Positions 27,164 through 35,570 of a stretch of 64,000 nt of DNA are shown here, piece after piece; the stretch's first letter is position 1, and every line of letters starts with the position of its first letter. This DNA comes from Streptomyces xinghaiensis S187 (lineage in GTDB: Bacteria > Actinomycetota > Actinomycetes > Streptomycetales > Streptomycetaceae): NCBI RefSeq assembly GCF_000220705.2, contig NZ_CP023202.1, forward strand, positions 2,480,001 through 2,544,000, written 5' to 3'. The position numbers and the translations under genes are program-made. The notes beneath the pieces are model-generated. The model was not told the origin of the DNA. It did not search any database and worked only from the letters and a program-made list of their open reading frames with translations.

Positions 27164-27187
27164 CTGTAGCTTCTACAGGAATGTAGA
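27164..27187. promoter_or_regulatory. Inverted repeat TCTACA-N4-TGTAGA upstream of TerB
   Basis: TCTACA (27172-27177), GGAA, TGTAGA (27182-27187), plus another TGTAG at 27165-27169 that forms CTGTAG/CTACAG with the same half-site. Three half-sites in 24 bases suggest cooperative binding of a regulator. Confidence 0.6.
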
Positions 27188-27252
27188 GATCACCGGTGCC
27201 CGGGCGGCCGCGCCCGCCCGGCCCGGACCCCCCGACCAGGCAAGGACCTTTC

Positions 27253-27708
27253 ATGGCTCTGTGGGACCGCATCAAGGAATCCGCCCAGACGATGCAGACG
27301 CAGCTGGAGGCGAAGAAGAACGACCTGAAGAGCGGCGCGTTCCGCGACGCGAGCATGGCGATGTGCGCTCTGGTCGCGGCGGCCGACGGGACGATCGACC
27401 CGGCCGAGCGCCGGCGTGTCGCCCAGCTCATCACGAGCAACGACGTCCTGCGGAACTTCCCCGCCGAGGACCTCCAGCGCCGCTTCGACGCCAACCTGGA
27501 CAAGCTCACCGCGGACTTCGACTTCGGCAAGGTCGGCGTCCTCCAGGAGATCGCCAAGGCGAAGAAGAAGCCCGCCGAGGCCCGCGCCGTCGTCCAGATC
27601 GGCATCGTCATCGGCGGCGCCGACGGCGACTTCGACAAGACCGAGCAGGCCGTCGTCCGCGAGGCCTGCTACACCCTCGACCTGCCGCCCCACGAGTTCG
27701 ACCTCTGA
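27253..27708 (+). CDS. TerB-family protein (tellurite resistance / stress)
   Basis: A 151-residue all-helical TerB-domain protein: MALWDRIKESAQTMQTQLEA, then ALVAAADGTIDPAERRRVAQLI and VIGGADGDFDKTEQAVVREA. The acidic DGTID and DGDFDKTE loops are the family's two metal-binding helical hairpins. TerB proteins act with TerC/TerD in membrane-associated stress complexes and defence-linked systems. No terC or terD is near. Its own promoter region carries the TCTACA/TGTAGA element. Confidence 0.88.
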   Translation: MALWDRIKESAQTMQTQLEAKKNDLKSGAFRDASMAMCALVAAADGTIDPAERRRVAQLITSNDVLRNFPAEDLQRRFDANLDKLTADFDFGKVGVLQEIAKAKKKPAEARAVVQIGIVIGGADGDFDKTEQAVVREACYTLDLPPHEFDL

Positions 27709-27748
27709 GCCGCGCCCGGGCCGCGCCCCCGGCCACCACATCCCCGGC

Positions 27749-28678
27749 TCACAGCGGGGTCGCCGCCTGGAGGACGAGGAACAGCGCCACGGCCGCGTTC
27801 GCCGAGGAGAAGGCGGAGGCCGCGGTGCCCATGGCCGCGGCCCAGGCGGCCAGCCCGGCGGCCGTGCGCGCCGGCGGCCAGACGCGGGCCGGCGGGGCCG
27901 GGGCCAGCAGCGCCCGGACTCTGCGGGGCACGGGCCCCGGCGAGGCGAAGCCCGGGAAGGCCGGCGCGGGCGCCGGAGCGGAGACCAGCGCGGCCTTCCC
28001 GATGGCGCGGGCCACCAGGCGCCGGTCCCCGACGGTGCGCGCCGCCTCCTCGTCGGCCCAGCGCTCGGCCCCGTAGAGGACCGCGGTCCGCAGGGGCCGC
28101 AGAAAGGGGTTGGCCCGGGCCGCCAGCTGGACCAGCAGCAGATAGCGGTGGTGCCGGGCCGCCAGATGGACCCGCTCATGGGCGAACAGGGCCCGGCGCT
28201 CCCGGGGCCGAAGAGCGGCCAGCATGCCCGCGGACACCACGATGCGGCCCCGCCCGCCGGGCAGCGCGTGGGCGTACGGCGTCTCGTCGGGCAGGACGGC
28301 CACCTGGGAGCCGGGCAGCCCGTCCAGGGCGCGCCGGAGGCGGCGCCGCATCCGGTGGTGGCGCCAGAGTGTCAGTGCGCAGCCCCCGGCCACGGCGTTG
28401 AGCACGGGAATGGCCGCGACCCCCAGGACCTCGTCATAGGGGACGGCCTCCCGCACCTCCGGATCGGACCAGCCGTCCGGCAGCGGGTTGCCCGGCAGTT
28501 GGGCGGTGCCGACGACCATGAGCAGAGCCAGGCAGAGGGTGCTGCACACCGCCAGGACGGCGGCGGCGCCGGTCAGCAGCAGGGTGGCCGCGCGGGGATG
28601 GAGGTGCTGCTCGGCCAGCCGGGCGATGGGCCAGGCCGTCAGCGGCAGCACCAGGGGCAGGAAGACGAAGACGCCCAT
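27749..28678 (-). CDS. M56-family (BlaR1-like) membrane metalloprotease
   Basis: A 309-residue membrane protein. Helices at about 1-22, 33-57 and 83-102 are followed by a cytoplasmic domain with the zinc motif HERVH in LFAHERVHLAARHH and the downstream acidic ERWADEEAAR, then two C-terminal hydrophobic helices (about 260-305). M56 proteases sense a signal and cut the partner BlaI-type repressor. The extracellular penicillin-binding sensor of true BlaR1 is absent, so the signal is not obviously a beta-lactam. The ATG overlaps the regulator stop by one base, so they are coupled. Confidence 0.88.
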   Translation of the reverse strand: MGVFVFLPLVLPLTAWPIARLAEQHLHPRAATLLLTGAAAVLAVCSTLCLALLMVVGTAQLPGNPLPDGWSDPEVREAVPYDEVLGVAAIPVLNAVAGGCALTLWRHHRMRRRLRRALDGLPGSQVAVLPDETPYAHALPGGRGRIVVSAGMLAALRPRERRALFAHERVHLAARHHRYLLLVQLAARANPFLRPLRTAVLYGAERWADEEAARTVGDRRLVARAIGKAALVSAPAPAPAFPGFASPGPVPRRVRALLAPAPPARVWPPARTAAGLAAWAAAMGTAASAFSSANAAVALFLVLQAATPL

Positions 28679-29079
28679 CACCGGCCGTCCGGTGCGCCGG
28701 CTTCCCGGTCCAGGAGTTCCCGCAGCAGCCGCTCGTCGTCGGGCGGCAGCGCGGTGACGAAGCTCGCCAGCACCGCTTCCCGGTCCGTCTCGCCGTCCAG
28801 GACCCGGCGCATGCGCAGCGCCGCGAGCCCCGCCCCGTCGGAGGACGCCCGCCAGGCGAAGGAGCGGCCGGACCGCTCCCGGGTGACGGCCTCCTTGGCG
28901 TGCAGCCGGGTGAGGATGGTGATCACGGTGGTGTAGGCCAGCCCTCCGCCGAGCCGGTCCAGCACCCAGCCGGCGGTCGCGGGTCCGGGTGCCTCGCGCA
29001 GTACGGACAGCACCTGGGCCTCCAGCTCGCCCTGTCCCCGCCGCCGCGGCCGTGAACCGCCGCTGTCCGGTTCCGCCAT
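28678..29079 (-). CDS. BlaI/MecI-family transcriptional repressor
   Basis: A 133-residue winged-helix protein: GELEAQVLSVLREAPGPATA, VLDRLGGGLAYTTVITILTR and LHAKEAVTRERSGRSFAW. The C-terminal helices (AALRMRRVLDGETDREAVLA) are the dimerisation and cleavage region. It is the partner of the M56 protease encoded directly downstream. Repressors of this family recognise TACA/TGTA half-sites, which makes the two TCTACA-N4-TGTAGA elements at 25.7 and 27.2 kb candidate targets. No such site is visible before its own start. Confidence 0.92.
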   Translation of the reverse strand: MAEPDSGGSRPRRRGQGELEAQVLSVLREAPGPATAGWVLDRLGGGLAYTTVITILTRLHAKEAVTRERSGRSFAWRASSDGAGLAALRMRRVLDGETDREAVLASFVTALPPDDERLLRELLDREAGAPDGR

Positions 29080-29198
29080 GGCCCCTCCCTCCGCGGCCGT
29101 GCCGTCCGGCCGAGATCAGCGGCCCATCGTACCGGCGCGGCGCGGGGCCGCGGCGCGTACGCCGGGGCGTCCGCCGGCGGCCCGAGCGCGCCCCCGGG

Positions 29199-30788
29199 TC
29201 ACCGGTCCGGCGGCGTCCCGTGGGCCAGCACCGCGACGTGCAGGGACGTGCGCGTCGCGGGGTCGGACAGGTCCCGGCCGAGGATGCGCTCGACGCGCGC
29301 GATGCGGTCGTAGAGCACCGGCCGGGAGATGTGCAGCGCGGCGGCGGCCGCCGTCTTGTCGCCCGTCGCCAGCACCGCGCGCAGCACCTCGTACAGAGCG
29401 GTGCCGTGTCCGGCGTCGTGGTCGAGCAGCGCCCCGATCTCCCGCTGGACGAAGCGGGTGAGCCGGTCGTCCCCGGAGAGCAGGTGGAGCAGTCCCGCCA
29501 GATGCACGTCCGCCAGGCGGTGGTGGGGACGGGACGGGCCGCCGGGGCGCAGCGACGCGGCCACGTGCCGGGCCTCGGCCAGGGAGCGCCCGGCGTCCCG
29601 GGGCCGCCGCACCGTCTCCCCCACGGCCAGGACGGTCTCCCCGGGGGAGCCGGTGCCGGCGGCGACCGCGGCGAGGAGGGCATCGGTGTCCGCGCCCGCG
29701 GGCGGGGCGAGGAGGGCGACGACGTCGTCGGACTCGACGGCGACCAGGGCCGGCACCCCGCGCTGGCGCAGCGTCACCACGAGGGAGTCCGCCAGCGCGG
29801 TCAGGGCGTCGGCGGCGACGTACGTCCGGCGGCGGCGCTGGACGACGGGCCGGGCGGCGAGGCCCAGCAGCGCGCGGCCGGTCAGCGGCACGCCCGCCTC
29901 GGCGCAGCGGCCGATCAGTTCGTCGTCCACCGGGCGGTCGCGGAGCGCGGTGAGCAGGGCGTGGTGCGCCTGGCGTTCGACGCCGTCCCGGTGGCGGGCG
30001 TGCAGCCGGTGCAGCGCGAGGGCCGCGGCGGCGCGTTCGACGAGGACGAGGTGGCGGTGCGGGGGCGGCTGCGGGGTGACGAGCACGAGCCGGCCCCAGT
30101 CGTCGCCGCGGGAGCCGACCACGGTGACCAGCCGGCCGGCGCGGTGGTCGTAGCCGGTGCGCTCGCCGATCCGGATGCGGCGGGAGCGGTCCTCCCAGTC
30201 GTGCAGCAGGTCCGAGGCGGGCAGGCCGCCGGTGTGGTAGCCGAGGATCTGGTGGTGGAAGGACTCCAGCACCACGGGGCACCCGGCGAGGCGCGCCGCC
30301 TCGGCGAGGATGTCGGCCGGTCCGGCCTCGGCCATGCTGAGGGCGGTGAAGGCGTCGTGGATCTGCCCGGCGGCGCGCAGCTCCAGCACCTGGGCGTCCA
30401 CGACCTGCTCGCCGACGGCCTGGGTGACGCTGACGAAGCGCACCTCCCGGTGGAGGACGGCCAGCGGCAGTTTCTCCCGTTCGCAGGCGGAGACGAGCGA
30501 GCCGGGCAGCTCGCCCGTCCAGCGCCGGCCGAGCTCCACGACCAGGCCGGCGGCCCCGGCGCGGCTGAGTTCGCGGACGTAGCGGTCGAGGCCGGCGGCG
30601 TCGGCGGGCAGGGCGATGCCGGTGGCCAGCACGAGTTCGCTGCCGCGCAGCAGGGGCGCGACCTCCGGGAGTTCCACGCAGTGCACCCACCGCACCCGGC
30701 GGGTCACCGCCTCCGCGGCGGCCACCACCTCCGGGTCGCCCTGGCGCAGTTCGGGCATGGCCAGGACGTCGGCGACGGTCGGGAACAC
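29199..30788 (-). CDS. PucR-family transcriptional regulator
   Basis: A 529-residue regulator. The N-terminal PucR sensory domain (about 1-125, FPTVADVLAMPEL to SACEREKLPLAVLHREV) is followed by a central degenerate GGDEF-like region and a C-terminal CdaR-type helix-turn-helix (about 455-515, AVLATGDKTAAAAALHISRP then VLYDRIARVERILGRDL). The GTG at 30788 faces the divergently transcribed dehydrogenase operon, so it probably controls it. From memory, a PucR regulator at the corresponding place in Streptomyces coelicolor has been linked to polyamine use; orthology is not proven here. Confidence 0.9.
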   Translation of the reverse strand: MFPTVADVLAMPELRQGDPEVVAAAEAVTRRVRWVHCVELPEVAPLLRGSELVLATGIALPADAAGLDRYVRELSRAGAAGLVVELGRRWTGELPGSLVSACEREKLPLAVLHREVRFVSVTQAVGEQVVDAQVLELRAAGQIHDAFTALSMAEAGPADILAEAARLAGCPVVLESFHHQILGYHTGGLPASDLLHDWEDRSRRIRIGERTGYDHRAGRLVTVVGSRGDDWGRLVLVTPQPPPHRHLVLVERAAAALALHRLHARHRDGVERQAHHALLTALRDRPVDDELIGRCAEAGVPLTGRALLGLAARPVVQRRRRTYVAADALTALADSLVVTLRQRGVPALVAVESDDVVALLAPPAGADTDALLAAVAAGTGSPGETVLAVGETVRRPRDAGRSLAEARHVAASLRPGGPSRPHHRLADVHLAGLLHLLSGDDRLTRFVQREIGALLDHDAGHGTALYEVLRAVLATGDKTAAAAALHISRPVLYDRIARVERILGRDLSDPATRTSLHVAVLAHGTPPDR

Positions 30789-30906
30789 CTCCTCGCCCCC
30801 TCCCGGTCCCGCGGCCCGGGGCCGCTTTACAGAGTGTCGGCAGATCGTGCCACATCCGACGGTGTGCAGCTACGCCCCGGCGCGTGCGGCCGGTGCAATG
30901 TGCCGC

Positions 30907-32409
30907 ATGACCGACACACAGCAGCGCATCACCCACTGGATCGACGGCAGGCCGTGGACCGGCACGCCGGAACGCACCGGGGAGGTCTTCGACCCGGCGA
31001 CCGGCTCCGTGACCGCGCGGGTGGACCTGGCCGGCGCGGCCACCGTGGACGAGGCCGTCGCGTCCGCCCGCGGAGCCTTCGCCGCATGGCGCCGCACCTC
31101 GCTGTCCCGGCGCACGGCGGTCCTCTTCGCGTTCCGCCGGCTGCTCGCCGAGCGGGCCGGGGAGGTGGCCGCGGCCATCACCGCCGAGCACGGCAAGGTG
31201 CTCGACGACGCGGCGGGAGAGGTGCAGCGGGGCCTGGAGGTCGTGGAGTTCGCCTGCGGCATCCCGCACCTGCTCCGGGGCGGGCACACCGCGGGCGTCT
31301 CGACCGGGGTGGACGTGCACGCGGTGCGGCAGCCCCTCGGCGTGACGGCGGTCATCTCGCCGTTCAACTTCCCGGCGATGGTCCCGCTCTGGTTCGTCCC
31401 GGTGGCGATCGCCTGCGGCAACAGCGTCGTCCTCAAGCCGAGCGAGAAGGACCCGTCCGCCTCGCTGCTCCTGGCCCGGCTGTGGAGCGAGGCGGGCCTG
31501 CCGGACGGCGTCCTCACCGTGGTGCAGGGCGACAAGGAGGCCGTGGACCGGCTGCTGACGCACGAGGACGTGGCCTCGGTGTCCTTCGTCGGCTCCACAC
31601 CGGTCGCCCGGTACGTGTACGAGACGGCGAGCGCCCACGGCAAGCGGGTGCAGGCGCTGGGCGGGGCGAAGAACCACATGGTGGTCCTGCCGGACGCCGA
31701 TCTGGACCTCGCCGCGGACGCCGCCGTCAACGCCGGTTTCGGCTCGGCGGGCGAGCGGTGCATGGCCGTCAGCGCGCTGGTGGCCGTGGAACCGGTCGCG
31801 GACGCGCTGGTGGCCCGGATCGCCGAGCGCATCGCCGGTCTGCGGGTCGGCGACGGCCGGCGCGGCTGCGACATGGGGCCGCTGGTCACCGCGGCGCACC
31901 GGGACCGGGTGGCCGGCTATGTGGAGGCGGGCGTTGCCGCCGGCGCGGAGCTGGTGGCCGACGGCCGGACCCATCCCGTCGACGGGGACGCGGACGGCTT
32001 CTGGCTCGGCCCGACCCTCTTCGACCGCGTCACCCCGGACATGTCCGTCTACACCGACGAGATCTTCGGCCCGGTGCTGTCCGTGCTGCGCGCGGACTCG
32101 TACGACGCGGCACTGGCCCTGGTCAACGGCAGCCCCTACGGCAACGGCGCCGCGATCTTCACGAACGACGGCGGCGCCGCCCGCCGCTTCGAGGAGGAGG
32201 CGGAGGCCGGGATGGTCGGGATCAACGTGCCCATCCCGGTACCGGTCTCCTCGTACTCCTTCGGCGGCTGGAAGGACTCGCTGTTCGGTGACACGCACGC
32301 CTACGGCCCCGACGGCGTGCACTTCTTCACCCGGACCAAGACCGTGACCACCCGCTGGCCCGATCCGCGGCACCGCGGCATCGACCTCGGCTTCCCGCAG
32401 AACGACTGA
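30907..32409 (+). CDS. mmsA: CoA-acylating methylmalonate/malonate-semialdehyde dehydrogenase
   Basis: A 500-residue aldehyde dehydrogenase converting malonate or methylmalonate semialdehyde with NAD and CoA to acetyl- or propionyl-CoA. The signature GFGSAGERCMA places catalytic Cys285, with PFNFPAMVPLWFVPVAIACG and KPSEKDPSA as the cofactor site. RVQALGGAKNHMVVLPDADL is diagnostic of MmsA and lacks the usual Glu general base of non-acylating enzymes. The ATG at 30907 was chosen; ATG 30898 is an alternative. The next gene, a class III aminotransferase 27 bases downstream, would supply the semialdehyde from beta-alanine or beta-aminoisobutyrate. Confidence 0.92.
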   Translation: MTDTQQRITHWIDGRPWTGTPERTGEVFDPATGSVTARVDLAGAATVDEAVASARGAFAAWRRTSLSRRTAVLFAFRRLLAERAGEVAAAITAEHGKVLDDAAGEVQRGLEVVEFACGIPHLLRGGHTAGVSTGVDVHAVRQPLGVTAVISPFNFPAMVPLWFVPVAIACGNSVVLKPSEKDPSASLLLARLWSEAGLPDGVLTVVQGDKEAVDRLLTHEDVASVSFVGSTPVARYVYETASAHGKRVQALGGAKNHMVVLPDADLDLAADAAVNAGFGSAGERCMAVSALVAVEPVADALVARIAERIAGLRVGDGRRGCDMGPLVTAAHRDRVAGYVEAGVAAGAELVADGRTHPVDGDADGFWLGPTLFDRVTPDMSVYTDEIFGPVLSVLRADSYDAALALVNGSPYGNGAAIFTNDGGAARRFEEEAEAGMVGINVPIPVPVSSYSFGGWKDSLFGDTHAYGPDGVHFFTRTKTVTTRWPDPRHRGIDLGFPQND

Positions 32410-32435
32410 GCCGCACCGAGAGACCAGGAGGCGAC

Positions 32436-33797
32436 GTGAACACCCGGCACGACGCGCTGCAGGACGCCGCGGCGCACCACCTGATGCTGCACTTCTCGGC
32501 GCAGCGCATCGACGATCTGCTCGTCCTCGAACGCGGTGAGGGGCCGTATGTCTTCGACACCCGCGGCAAGCGCTACATCGACGCCCTGTCCAGCCTGTTC
32601 TGCTCCCAGCTGGGCTACTCCTACGGCGCCGAGATGGCCGAGGCCGCGACCGCGCAGCTCACCCGGCTGGCGTTCAACACCACGTGGGGCACCGCGCACC
32701 CGCCCGCGATCGAGCTGGCCGAGCGCCTCACCGCGCTGGCACCCGAGGGCATGACCCGGGTGTTCTTCACCTCCGGCGGCTCGGAGGCCGTGGAGGCGGC
32801 GTGGAAGATCGCACGCGAGTACCACCTGGCGAACGGGGAGCCGCGGCGCACGAAGGCCATAGCCCGGAAGACCGCCTACCACGGGGTCACCCTGGGCGCG
32901 TTGTCGTTCACCGGGCTGCCGCGGTTCAAGGAGCCGTTCGGGCGGGCGCCCGTGGACGTGACGCACGTGTCCGCCACCAACGCGTTCCGGGCGCCCGACG
33001 GCGGCGATCCGGCGGCCTTCCGCACCCGCCTGCTGGCCGAGGTGGAGGACGCGATCATCGCCGCGGGCCCCGACGAGGTGGCGCTGATCATCGCCGAGCC
33101 GGTGCAGAACGCAGGCGGCTGCTTCACCCCGCCGCCCGGCTACTGGCGCGGGCTGCGCGCACTGGCCGACCGGTACGGGGCGCTGCTCATGGCGGACGAG
33201 GTCATCACCGGCTGCGGGCGGCTCGGCGAGTGGTTCGGCATCGCGCGGGAGGGCGTCACCCCGGACCTCGTGAGCCTGGCCAAGGGGCTCACGTCCGCGT
33301 ACGCGCCGATGGGCGCCGTCGTCGTGGCGGAGCGGGTCGCGGCCGCGCTCACCGGCACCGGGCGGCCCCTGCGGCACGGCGTCACCTTCGGCGGGCATCC
33401 GCTGTCGGCGGCCGTCGCGCTGCGCAACATCGAGATCTTCGAGCGGGACGGCGTGCTGGAGAACGTGCGCGCGCTGAGCCCGTACCTGGAGAGCCGGCTG
33501 GCCGGGCTGCGGTCCCTGCCGATCGTCGGCGACGTGCGCGGCGCGGGCTTCTTCTGGGCCCTGGAGCTGGTCAAGGACGAGGCGGACACCCGCTTCGACG
33601 CCGCGGAACGGGACCGGCTGCTGCGCGGCGTGCTGCCCCGGCGGCTGCGCGAGGCGGGGATCATCGCCCGGCCCGACGACCGGGGCGACAGCGTGCTGCA
33701 GATCGCGCCGCCGCTGATCTGCGACCGCGGAGTACTGGACGAGATCGTCGACGGTCTCGCGGAGGTCCTCACGGACGTGCTCACGGACGCTGTGTGA
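32436..33797 (+). CDS. Class III aminotransferase (beta-alanine/polyamine type), first copy
   Basis: A 453-residue PLP enzyme that moves an amino group from an omega-amine or beta-amino acid to a keto acid. FFTSGGSEAVEAAWKIAREY binds PLP phosphate, LIIAEPVQNAGG and LLMADEVITGCGRLGEWF hold the ring Asp, and Lys283 (LAKGLTSAYAPMGAV) forms the Schiff base. It is similar to the aminotransferase at 41814-43175 along its whole length. The GTG start follows CCAGGAGG. With mmsA it makes a two-gene unit consistent with beta-alanine breakdown. Confidence 0.92.
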   Translation: MNTRHDALQDAAAHHLMLHFSAQRIDDLLVLERGEGPYVFDTRGKRYIDALSSLFCSQLGYSYGAEMAEAATAQLTRLAFNTTWGTAHPPAIELAERLTALAPEGMTRVFFTSGGSEAVEAAWKIAREYHLANGEPRRTKAIARKTAYHGVTLGALSFTGLPRFKEPFGRAPVDVTHVSATNAFRAPDGGDPAAFRTRLLAEVEDAIIAAGPDEVALIIAEPVQNAGGCFTPPPGYWRGLRALADRYGALLMADEVITGCGRLGEWFGIAREGVTPDLVSLAKGLTSAYAPMGAVVVAERVAAALTGTGRPLRHGVTFGGHPLSAAVALRNIEIFERDGVLENVRALSPYLESRLAGLRSLPIVGDVRGAGFFWALELVKDEADTRFDAAERDRLLRGVLPRRLREAGIIARPDDRGDSVLQIAPPLICDRGVLDEIVDGLAEVLTDVLTDAV

Positions 33798-33964
33798 CGC
33801 AGCGCGCCCGTGCGGTGGGGACGCGTTACCCAGGAATCACGATTTCGTTGCCGCAGGAAAATTCTGGAACGGAATCCCTTGTTGAAACCCATGCTGACTG
33901 CCAGGATCGGCGCTCATCCCCGGTCCAGCCGCAGCGTTCAGCGCAACAGCGGGAGAGATACCCC

Positions 33965-35521
33965 ATGGCCGACCAGCCGTCCCAGCAGCCGTCCCAGCAG
34001 CCGTCCGGCGGGCTGCCGTCCGACGTGACCGCCCCCTTCGCGGAGGGCGTCCAGTACATCGCGGGCCGCCGCGCCGCCGGCACCTCCGGGCACCGGCAGG
34101 CGGTCACCGACCCCGCCACCGGCGAGCGGCTGCTGGAGTACGAACTGGCCGGCCCCGAGGACGTCGACGCGGCCGTGAGCGCCGCCGGGCGGGCCCTGCC
34201 CGAGTGGTCCGGCGCCACCCCGGCCGAGCGCTCCGAGGCCCTCCACCGGCTGCGGGCGGTGCTCGACGGCCGGGCGGAGGAGCTGGTGCGGGCGGAGTCG
34301 CTGCAGTGCGGCAAGCCCGTGCGGCTCTGCCGGGAGTTCGACGTACCGGGCTCGATCGACAACGTCGCGTTCTTCGCGGGCGCCGCCCGCCGTCTCGACG
34401 GCATGGCCGCCGCCGAGTACAGCGGCGACCACACCTCGTACGTCCGCCGCGAGCCGCTCGGCGTCATCGGGTCCGTCGCCCCCTGGAACTACCCGCTCCA
34501 GATGGCCGCGTGGAAGATCCTCCCGGCCGTCGCGGCGGGCAACACCGTCGTGCTCAAGCCCTCGGAGCTCACCCCGCTCACCTCGGTGATGTTCGCCGAG
34601 GCCGCGCACGAGGCGGGGCTGCCCGACGGGGTGATCAACATCGTCAGCGGAGCCGGGCCCGGGGCCGGGGAGCATCTGGTGGGCCACCCCGACGTGGCCA
34701 TGGTGTCCTTCACCGGCTCCACGGCCGTCGGCAAGCGCGTGGCCCGGCTCGCCACCGAGGGTGTCAAGCGGCTCCACCTGGAACTCGGCGGCAAGGCGCC
34801 GTTCGTGGTGTTCGACGACGCGGACCTGGAGGCGGCCGTGCACGGCGCGGTGGCCGCGGCCCTCATCAACTCCGGCCAGGACTGCACCGCCGCCACCCGG
34901 GCCTACGTCCAGCGGCCGCTGTACGAGGCCTTCACCGCCGGCGTGGCCGACCTGATGGGCATGGCGGTCCTCGGGGACCCGTCGGACCCGGCGACCGACC
35001 TCGGCCCGCTGGTCTCGCACGCGCACCGCGACCGCGTGGCGGGATTCGTGGACCGGGCCCGCGCCGACGGGGCCCGGGTCGTCACCGGCGGCCGCGCTCC
35101 GGGCGGCGACCTCGCCGCCGGCGCCTACTACCTGCCCACGCTCGTCACCGGCGCGGCCCAGCACAGCGAGATCGTGCGGAGCGAGGTCTTCGGCCCCGTC
35201 CTCACCGTGCTGCCCTTCGACGCGGACGACGAGGGCCTCGCACTGGCCAACGACACCCCCTACGGCCTGGCCGCCTCCGTCTGGAGCCGGGACGTCTACC
35301 GCACCGGGCGCGGCGCGCGGGAGCTGCGGGCGGGCTGTGTGTGGGTCAACGACCACATCCCCATCATCAGCGAGATGCCGCACGGCGGTTACCGCGCCTC
35401 CGGCTACGGCAAGGACATGTCGGCCTACTCCTTCGAGGAGTACACCCAGGTCAAGCACGTCATGTCCGACACCACCGGAGTGGCCCGCAAGGACTGGCAC
35501 CGCACCGTCCTCGCCCTCTGA
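33965..35521 (+). CDS. Gamma-aminobutyraldehyde-type NAD-dependent dehydrogenase
   Basis: A 518-residue aldehyde dehydrogenase that would oxidise the aminoaldehyde made from putrescine. GSVAPWNYPLQMAAWKILPA and VLKPSELTPLT form the cofactor site, the general base Glu is in LHLELGGKAPFVV, and catalytic Cys307 lies in NSGQDCTAATR. VWVNDHIPIISEMPHGG is typical of aminobutyraldehyde dehydrogenases (PatD group). A Gln/Pro/Ser-rich tract (SQQPSQQPS) forms the first 15 residues. The ATG follows GGGAGAG. It heads the transporter operon with a 167-base upstream gap that should hold the promoter. Confidence 0.92.
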   Translation: MADQPSQQPSQQPSGGLPSDVTAPFAEGVQYIAGRRAAGTSGHRQAVTDPATGERLLEYELAGPEDVDAAVSAAGRALPEWSGATPAERSEALHRLRAVLDGRAEELVRAESLQCGKPVRLCREFDVPGSIDNVAFFAGAARRLDGMAAAEYSGDHTSYVRREPLGVIGSVAPWNYPLQMAAWKILPAVAAGNTVVLKPSELTPLTSVMFAEAAHEAGLPDGVINIVSGAGPGAGEHLVGHPDVAMVSFTGSTAVGKRVARLATEGVKRLHLELGGKAPFVVFDDADLEAAVHGAVAAALINSGQDCTAATRAYVQRPLYEAFTAGVADLMGMAVLGDPSDPATDLGPLVSHAHRDRVAGFVDRARADGARVVTGGRAPGGDLAAGAYYLPTLVTGAAQHSEIVRSEVFGPVLTVLPFDADDEGLALANDTPYGLAASVWSRDVYRTGRGARELRAGCVWVNDHIPIISEMPHGGYRASGYGKDMSAYSFEEYTQVKHVMSDTTGVARKDWHRTVLAL

Positions 35522-35570
35522 GGACCCCGATCAGCCACCTCCCCCTTTCCGACGATCACCCGGAGGCCCC

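Noticed and set aside
28989..32373. Very long open frames on both strands across the PucR and mmsA genes (about 1100 codons)
   Set aside because: Both are out of frame with the well supported PucR and mmsA proteins and are Arg/Gly/Pro-rich shadows.
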